Below, in pieces: positions 6,679 through 11,264 of a DNA stretch of 16,608 nucleotides. The position numbers and the translations under genes were made by a program. The DNA lies in contig JAJYTV010000010.1 of NCBI GenBank assembly GCA_021792885.1, positions 1 through 16,608 of the forward strand, given 5' to 3'. Each line of letters starts with the position of its first letter. Within the stretch, counting starts at the first letter, position 1. Source of the DNA: Bacillota bacterium. Its GTDB lineage: Bacteria > Bacillota > Sulfobacillia > JAJZYS01 > JAJYTV01. The notes under the pieces are model-generated. The model was not told where the DNA came from and ran no database searches. It worked only from the letters and a program-made list of their open reading frames with translations.

Positions 6679-7262
6679 TGGCGCTGCACGTCGGGCTGCC
6701 GGGCAGCGTGATCGCGGCCGTCTTCCTCGTCCTCCTGGTGATCGTCTTCCGTTGGATGTTCCGCATCCCTCCGCTCGTGCCGTACGAGGTCGCGCAGATC
6801 CGGCGGACGGTCAACGACCTGCGCACCGTCGTCGTGCCGGTCGTGAACTCGCTCTCCTCCGAACGCGCCGTCGAACTCGCCTGCCGCCTTGCGGAGCCGC
6901 AGCAGGCGCAGATCCTGCTCGTGGGCGTGGTCGAGGTGCCGCTCTCGCTGCCGCTCGACGCGGGCATGCCGGCGCAGCGGCTGCGCGCCGAGGAGGCAAT
7001 CGAGGTCGGGGCGGCGATCTGCGACCAGCACGAACTGCCCTTCGACCGCGTGGTGATCCCGGCCCGCAGCGCCTGGGAAGGCATCGTGCGCGTCGCGCGC
7101 GAGCGCCGGGCCGACCTCATTGTGCTCGGCCTCGATCCCAAGCAGCGCATGCCCGGCGAGGAGCTCTCGCGCAACGTCGCACAGGTGATCCGCCGCGCGA
7201 ACTGCGAGGTGATCGTCGACCGCCCCGGCCACTCGCTTGCCGGCAGGGAGAGCGCTTCCTAG
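6678..7262 (+). CDS. Membrane-anchored universal stress protein (UspA-like) domain protein
   Basis: A 194-residue protein whose ATG overlaps the preceding stop by one base (TGATG), with AGGGGAGGAG just upstream. Residues about 8-28 form one membrane helix, followed by a short linker and a UspA-like alpha/beta fold: strand RTVVVPVV (49-56), helix with ERAVELACRLAE (62-73), strand AQILLVGVVEVP (77-88), VVIPARSAWEGIVRVARERRADLIVLGL (125-152), and the last helix and strand SRNVAQVIRRANCEVIVDR (164-182). Canonical ATP-binding USPs carry Gx2Gx9G(S/T); here G151 is kept but position 154 is Pro and the spacing to G160/S164 is off, so nucleotide binding is doubtful. USP domains are found next to, or fused with, APC permeases in other prokaryotes, which makes a regulatory or sensory role on the neighbouring permease the best inference. 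Confidence 0.85.
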   Translation: MALHVGLPGSVIAAVFLVLLVIVFRWMFRIPPLVPYEVAQIRRTVNDLRTVVVPVVNSLSSERAVELACRLAEPQQAQILLVGVVEVPLSLPLDAGMPAQRLRAEEAIEVGAAICDQHELPFDRVVIPARSAWEGIVRVARERRADLIVLGLDPKQRMPGEELSRNVAQVIRRANCEVIVDRPGHSLAGRESAS

Positions 7263-7319
7263 AATTTGCGCCGCCGCCCCTCGCGTCTCTCGGCCATGCT
7301 AAGCGCAGGGGGTGACGCG

Positions 7320-8204
7320 ATGCGGCGACGTTTGCCGCTGCTCATACTTCTTGCGCTCCTGCTCGTGCCGCTCGTGCCCTCTTCTCTGCGTGCGCCGCGC
7401 ACGAGCCCGCCGCACGCTGTGCAGGCAGCCAAGGCGAACTCTGCGCCCGGCGCGGCGCCGGTTGCCGCGACCGGATGCGCGCCGGAGCCCGCCGGCGGTT
7501 CCGGCCTGCCCTGGATGCTGATCGGGCATTTCACGACCTACTACCCGGGCTCGTCCAACGACCGCAACATGAACCTCACCCTCGCGGCGAGAAGGCTTTG
7601 CGGCACCGTCGTGCCGACCGGGGGCGTGCTCTCCTTCAACGGCGCGCTCGGTCAGGCGAGCCGCGAGAACGGGTTCCACATCGGGCACGTCTTCGTCGGC
7701 GACCGCATCGTGGAAGGGTACGGCGGGGGCGTCTGCCAGGTCGCCTCGACCGTCTACAACGCGGCGCGGCGCGCCGGACTGCCGATCGTGGAGCGCCACC
7801 AGCACGGCCTGACGGTGCCCTATCTCCTGCCGGGAGAGGACTCGACGATCGCCTACGGGTACCTCGACCTCAAGATCCGCAACGACACGGGCGAGCCCCT
7901 GCGCCTCCTGATGCGCGCGCAAGGGCCCCGGATCACGGCCGAGTTCTTCGGCAGCCGCCAGCCGCCCGACGTGCGCTACCGCCACGAGACGCTGTCCGAA
8001 ACGGCGTTTGGGACCATTCGCAGGGCGGACCCCTCGCTCGCCCAGGGCAAGGAGGCGATCGACATGCCCGGCCAGCGCGGGGTGCGCGTGCATACGTGGC
8101 TCGAGCAGAACTGGCCGGACGGCCGCAAGAATACGCTCGACCTCGGCATCGACGACTACCGGCCGAGCCCGCGCATCGTGCGCTACGGCACGAAAGCCGG
8201 TTGA
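7320..8204 (+). CDS. VanW family protein, exported or membrane-anchored
   Basis: 294 residues from ATG 7320, chosen because AGGGGGTGA lies about 5 nt upstream; a TTG at 7266 in frame has no such site and would bury the signal sequence. Residues 1-24 (MRRR then a long Leu/Val run) form a signal peptide or N-terminal anchor, followed by a low-complexity Pro/Ala linker (25-62). The VanW domain covers about 65-205, with FNGALGQASRENGF (106-119), the signature GGGVCQVASTVYNAA (135-149) and the HGLTVPY and KIRNDTGEPL segments. The C-terminal 80 residues are less distinctive. No G5 or peptidoglycan-binding domain is visible, so it is a minimal version. VanW proteins occur in glycopeptide-resistance loci but their biochemical role is unresolved, and nothing nearby indicates resistance; a cell-envelope role is the most that can be inferred. 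Confidence 0.9.
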   Translation: MRRRLPLLILLALLLVPLVPSSLRAPRTSPPHAVQAAKANSAPGAAPVAATGCAPEPAGGSGLPWMLIGHFTTYYPGSSNDRNMNLTLAARRLCGTVVPTGGVLSFNGALGQASRENGFHIGHVFVGDRIVEGYGGGVCQVASTVYNAARRAGLPIVERHQHGLTVPYLLPGEDSTIAYGYLDLKIRNDTGEPLRLLMRAQGPRITAEFFGSRQPPDVRYRHETLSETAFGTIRRADPSLAQGKEAIDMPGQRGVRVHTWLEQNWPDGRKNTLDLGIDDYRPSPRIVRYGTKAG

Positions 8205-8228
8205 CACGCGCAAGGTGCGCTGTACCTT
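8201..8228 (+). promoter_or_regulatory. Candidate sigma-A-type promoter for the YjeH-like/upp operon
   Basis: A perfect TTGACA (8201-8206) overlaps the vanW stop codon, and TACCTT (8223-8228) follows after 16 bp, preceded directly by TG. The -10 matches consensus at 3 of 6 positions. A start about 7 nt downstream would leave a leader of only about 15 nt beginning at the Shine-Dalgarno site, which is unusually short; the promoter may therefore be weak, or the -10 may be misplaced. Confidence 0.4.
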
Positions 8229-8237
8229 GGTGCAAGG
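8211..8237 (+). repeat. Three CAAGG/CCTTG half-sites across the promoter and Shine-Dalgarno site
   Basis: CAAGG (8211-8215), CCTTG (8225-8229) and CAAGG (8233-8237) give two overlapping inverted repeats. The first, CAAGGT-N7-ACCTTG, covers the promoter spacer and -10. The second, CCTTG-GTG-CAAGG, overlaps the start of the Shine-Dalgarno AAGGGAGG (8234-8241). Either could be a repressor site; the second could also fold in a read-through transcript and hide the ribosome site. Confidence 0.4.
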
Positions 8238-8249
8238 GAGGTGCCTTGA

Positions 8250-9554
8250 TTGGAGGCGGGCGACCGGGCTACGGGCCTGCGCAAGGCGCTCGGGTGGCGT
8301 GAGGGCGCGGCGCTGACGATCGCGTCGGTGCTCGGTTCGGGGGTCCTCTACCTGCCGGCGCTCACCGCGCGCCTCGCGGGGCCAGGCGGTCTGCTCGCCT
8401 GGCTCGGCATGGGCATCCTGATCGTTCCACTCGCGCTCGTGCTCGGGCGGCTTGCAGTGGCGGTGCCCGACGCCGGAGGGGTCGCGGCGTTCGCGCGCGC
8501 CGCCTTCGGCGACTGGGGCGGGACGGCGGCCGGGTGGCTCTTTCTCGGTACCGTGCCGGTCGCCGCCCCGATCGCGGCCCTGATCGGCGGCGGCTACGTG
8601 CAGGCGGCGCTCGGGCTCGGGCACTGGTTCGTGCTGCCCTCCGCCGCGCTGCTGCTCGCTGTGGCGGTGGTCCTGAACGCGCTGGGCGTGGAGATCTCGG
8701 GGCGCACCGCGAGCGCCATCGTCGTGCTGATCGCGCTGCTGTTGCTGCTCGCGATCGGGGTCGGCGCGACCCGCGTGCAGGCGCAGGCCTTCCACCCGTT
8801 CTTGCCGCATGGCCTAGCGCCCGTCGGGCTCTCCATGGCGCTGCTCTTCTGGGCCTTCGTCGGCTGGGAGGCGCTCGCGCACTACGCCGAGGAGTTCGAG
8901 GACCCGGGCCGCGACCTCATGCGCAGCATCGTGGTCAGCATCGTGGTGATCGACGTTCTGTACCTCCTGCTCGCGGCCGTCACGGTCGGGACGCGCAGCT
9001 ATGCAGTGGGCGGCGGGGTTGCGGCCCTCTCGGTGATGCTCGGCAAGGGGATCGGTCCCTGGGCCGCAGCCGCCACGGCGCTGCTCGCGCTGCTCGTCAC
9101 CTACGGCACGGTGCACGCCTACGTGGGCGGGTTCGCCCGCCTCGTCTATGCCCAGGCGCGCGCGGGGGACTTTCCCGCCTTCTTCGGTGTACTCCACCCG
9201 GCGCGGCGCACGCCGGTACGGGTGCTGGGGAGCCTTGCCCTCGTGTTCGCCGCGGTGTTCGGCTGGGACGCCCTGCGGCCGTTCGGGCTCGAAGGGCTCC
9301 TGACCTGGTCCTCGGGCATCTTCATCGCGCTCTACGTCCTCGCGATGCTCGCCGCGCTGCGCCTTCTGCCAAGACGGGTCGACCGCGTCCTCGCGGGCGC
9401 CGCGCTCCTCCTCTGCCTTGCGGCCTGGCCATTCCTCTCCTGGGCGGCACTCTACCCCTTCGCGCTCGTCGCGATCGGCCTTGCGATCCGCTGGCGGCAG
9501 GAATCGCGTCGAAATGTGGCAAACCAACGGGAGCCGAACAGTCGGCGTGCTTAG
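8250..9554 (+). CDS. APC-family amino acid exporter, YjeH-like (methionine/branched-chain amino acid exporter family)
   Basis: 434 residues from TTG 8250, with AAGGGAGGTG (8234-8243) 6 nt upstream. About 12 hydrophobic helices. The order and wording of segments follow E. coli YjeH, an exporter of L-methionine and branched-chain amino acids: start GLRKALGWREG, helix-1 break LGSGVLYLPAL, PDAGGVAAFARAAFG, the GWLFLGTVPVAAPIA segment, LFWAFVGWEALAHYAEEFEDPGRD, a VHAYVGGFARLVYAQAR helix, and WSSGIFIALYVLAMLAAL. YjeH itself is 418 residues. The predicted role is efflux of hydrophobic amino acids across the inner membrane; the exact substrate is inferred. upp follows after only 12 nt, so the two are probably co-transcribed. 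The convergent branched-chain aminotransferase gene downstream is a metabolically suggestive neighbour but is on the other strand. Confidence 0.87.
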   Translation: MEAGDRATGLRKALGWREGAALTIASVLGSGVLYLPALTARLAGPGGLLAWLGMGILIVPLALVLGRLAVAVPDAGGVAAFARAAFGDWGGTAAGWLFLGTVPVAAPIAALIGGGYVQAALGLGHWFVLPSAALLLAVAVVLNALGVEISGRTASAIVVLIALLLLLAIGVGATRVQAQAFHPFLPHGLAPVGLSMALLFWAFVGWEALAHYAEEFEDPGRDLMRSIVVSIVVIDVLYLLLAAVTVGTRSYAVGGGVAALSVMLGKGIGPWAAAATALLALLVTYGTVHAYVGGFARLVYAQARAGDFPAFFGVLHPARRTPVRVLGSLALVFAAVFGWDALRPFGLEGLLTWSSGIFIALYVLAMLAALRLLPRRVDRVLAGAALLLCLAAWPFLSWAALYPFALVAIGLAIRWRQESRRNVANQREPNSRRA

Positions 9555-9566
9555 GAGGGCAACCCC

Positions 9567-10193
9567 TTGCAGTTCCAGGCGATCGACCATCCTCTCGTCC
9601 AGCACAAGCTGACGCTCCTGCGCGACGCGCGCACGGGCCCCAAGGAATTTCGCGAACTTCTCTTCGAGATCACCCTCCTGCTCGGCTACGCGGCGACGCA
9701 GGACCTGCCGCTTGACGAGAAGAGTGTGGAGACGCCGGTCGGGCGAGCCAGAGGGAGCGTCCTGCGCGGAGCGCAGCCCGTGATCGTGCCGGTGCTGCGC
9801 GCGGGTCTCGGCATGACGGAGGCGCTCCTTCGCCTCCTGCCGGCGGCAGCGGTCGGCCACATCGGCCTCGCGCGCGACCCGAGGACCCATCTGCCGGTCG
9901 AGTACTACCGCAAGCTGCCGGCCGACACAGCGCAGCGGCACGCGATCATCGTCGACCCGATGCTGGCGACCGGCGGTTCGGCAGCGGCTGCCATCTCGCT
10001 CGTCAAGCAGGCGGGTGCGCGCGGTGTGACGCTGCTCTGCCTCGTCGCGGCACCGGAGGGCGTGCGCGTCGTGCAGGAGCAGCACCCCGACGTGCCGATC
10101 GTCGGCGCGGCACTCGACGATCGGCTGGACGACCATGCCTACATCGTGCCCGGCCTCGGCGACGCGGGCGATCGGCTCTACGGCACGGTCTGA
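9567..10193 (+). CDS. upp: Uracil phosphoribosyltransferase
   Basis: 208 residues, the normal family length. TTG start at 9567, with AGGAGG (9553-9558) 8 nt upstream, overlapping the stop of the preceding exporter. The enzyme makes UMP and pyrophosphate from uracil and PRPP in pyrimidine salvage. Visible motifs: the N-terminal DHPLVQHKLTLLRD, the central VPVLRAGLGM (74-83), the PRPP-binding loop VDPMLATGGSA (129-139), and the C-terminal uracil-binding YIVPGLGDAGDRLYG (192-206). Upp is usually paired with a uracil permease or serine hydroxymethyltransferase; here the partner is an amino-acid exporter. It ends the operon at the 10200-10245 hairpin. Confidence 0.97.
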   Translation: MQFQAIDHPLVQHKLTLLRDARTGPKEFRELLFEITLLLGYAATQDLPLDEKSVETPVGRARGSVLRGAQPVIVPVLRAGLGMTEALLRLLPAAAVGHIGLARDPRTHLPVEYYRKLPADTAQRHAIIVDPMLATGGSAAAAISLVKQAGARGVTLLCLVAAPEGVRVVQEQHPDVPIVGAALDDRLDDHAYIVPGLGDAGDRLYGTV

Positions 10194-10199
10194 GAGGAC

Positions 10200-10245
10200 G
10201 ACCAAGCGAGGGCCGCCCCGGACACGGGGCGGCCCTCGCTTGGTC
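10200..10245. terminator. Perfect 21-bp hairpin between convergent upp and ilvE (candidate bidirectional terminator)
   Basis: Arms 10200-10220 and 10225-10245 are exact reverse complements around the loop GACA. The element begins 7 nt after the upp stop and ends 17 nt before the end of ilvE on the other strand. The outer part of each arm is mixed, the inner part almost all G/C. No T-run follows on either side. Placement and perfection support a two-way transcription stop. Confidence 0.8.
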
Positions 10246-10261
10246 TGGCGGGTGGTACGGA

Positions 10262-11134
10262 TCAGAGCGGCGTGCCGTCGCGCACGGCCAGCTCGCGGAA
10301 GGCGGCCTGCAGTTCCGTCGCGACAGGCCCGGGCTTGCCGTCGGCGACGATGCGCTCGTCGATCGAGACGACGGAGACGATCTCCGCCGCGGTGCCGGTC
10401 AGGAACACCTCGTCCGCGTTCCACAGCTCGTGGCGGGTGAAGGTCGTCTCCACGACCTCGTAGCCCTTGGCGCGGGCGACTTCCATGACGGCGTCGCGGG
10501 TGATGCCGAGCAGGATCCCGAGATGCGGCGCCGGGGTGATCACCTTGCGTCCGCGGACCATGAAGATGTTGTCCGCGCTGCACTCGGCGACGAAACCCTC
10601 CTCGCTGAGCATCACGACCTCCTGGCAGCCGCGCTGGTTCGCCTCGATCTTCGCCAGGATGCTGTTCAGGTAGTTGAGCGACTTGATCTGCGGGTTCAGC
10701 GCCTCGGCCCGCTGGCGGCGGATCGAGGAGGTGCAGACCTTGAGGCCCGCACGGTAGAGGTCCTCGGGGTAGAGGGTGATCGTGTCGGCGATGATCACGA
10801 CGCTGGGCTTGGGACACTTCAAGGGGTCGAGGCCGAGGTCGCCGGGGCCGCGCGACACGACGACGCGGATGTAGGCGTCCTGCAGGCCGTTGACGCGGCA
10901 CGCCTCGAGAATCAGCTCCGTCATCTCGGCGCGGGTGTAAGGGATCTCGAGCATCAAGGTCTTCGCCGAGCTGAAGAGGCGCTCGACATGCGCCTTCAGG
11001 CGGAAGATCCGGCCACCGTAGGCGCGGATGCCCTCGAAGACCCCGTCTCCGTAGAGGAATCCGTGATCGAACACGGAGACGCGGGCTTCCTGCGGTTCGA
11101 CGAAGCTGCCATCCAGGAAGATGCGCTTGGACAC
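10262..11134 (-). CDS. ilvE: Branched-chain amino acid aminotransferase (PLP fold type IV)
   Basis: 290 residues from GTG (11134-11132). The ATG three codons earlier (11143) abuts AGAGGA (11149-11144) with no spacing, whereas the GTG has a 9-nt spacer, so I prefer GTG; the ATG adds only MVF. The enzyme moves the amino group from glutamate to 2-oxo acids to make leucine, isoleucine and valine, or the reverse. Family signatures: VSVFDHGFLYGDGVFEGIRAY near the N-terminus, the PLP lysine in NPQIKSLNYLNS (K151 from GTG), the EGFVAECSADNIF stretch with the conserved Glu, GITRDAVMEVA, and FLTGTAAEI in the active site. Length matches Firmicute IlvE. D-amino-acid or aminodeoxychorismate-lyase relatives share the fold, but the YGDGVFEGIRAY and TGTAAEI wording points to IlvE. 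It stands alone, with no other ilv/leu genes visible, and is transcribed away from addB. Confidence 0.95.
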   Translation of the reverse strand: MSKRIFLDGSFVEPQEARVSVFDHGFLYGDGVFEGIRAYGGRIFRLKAHVERLFSSAKTLMLEIPYTRAEMTELILEACRVNGLQDAYIRVVVSRGPGDLGLDPLKCPKPSVVIIADTITLYPEDLYRAGLKVCTSSIRRQRAEALNPQIKSLNYLNSILAKIEANQRGCQEVVMLSEEGFVAECSADNIFMVRGRKVITPAPHLGILLGITRDAVMEVARAKGYEVVETTFTRHELWNADEVFLTGTAAEIVSVVSIDERIVADGKPGPVATELQAAFRELAVRDGTPL

Positions 11135-11143
11135 AAAGACCAT

Positions 11144-11149
11144 TCCTCT
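11144..11149 (-). promoter_or_regulatory. Shine-Dalgarno site of ilvE that decides the start
   Basis: AGAGGA on the minus strand touches the upstream ATG directly but is 9 nt from the in-frame GTG at 11134, favouring the GTG. Confidence 0.55.
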
Positions 11150-11264
11150 CGAGGGAGCGCATGCGGCCCGGTGGCGGGCGGTAGATGTCTAGGTTTGACG
11201 AAGACGCGTTGTCTCCTGCAGCGAAAGGGTCGCGCAGAGCGAGCGCGAAAGATCTCCGGAGGGG

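Noticed and set aside
7263..7319. Promoter or terminator between the USP and vanW genes
   Set aside because: I find no stable hairpin and no -35/-10 pair with usable spacing; vanW may be read from the upstream cassette.
7320..8204. Vancomycin resistance cluster
   Set aside because: Only a VanW domain is present; no vanHAX, vanRS or vanY-like genes are nearby, and VanW proteins are widespread in non-resistant bacteria.
11195..11200. TTGACG as a -35 for addB
   Set aside because: No acceptable -10 lies 15-19 bp downstream; the sequence there is GC-rich (around GCAGCG).
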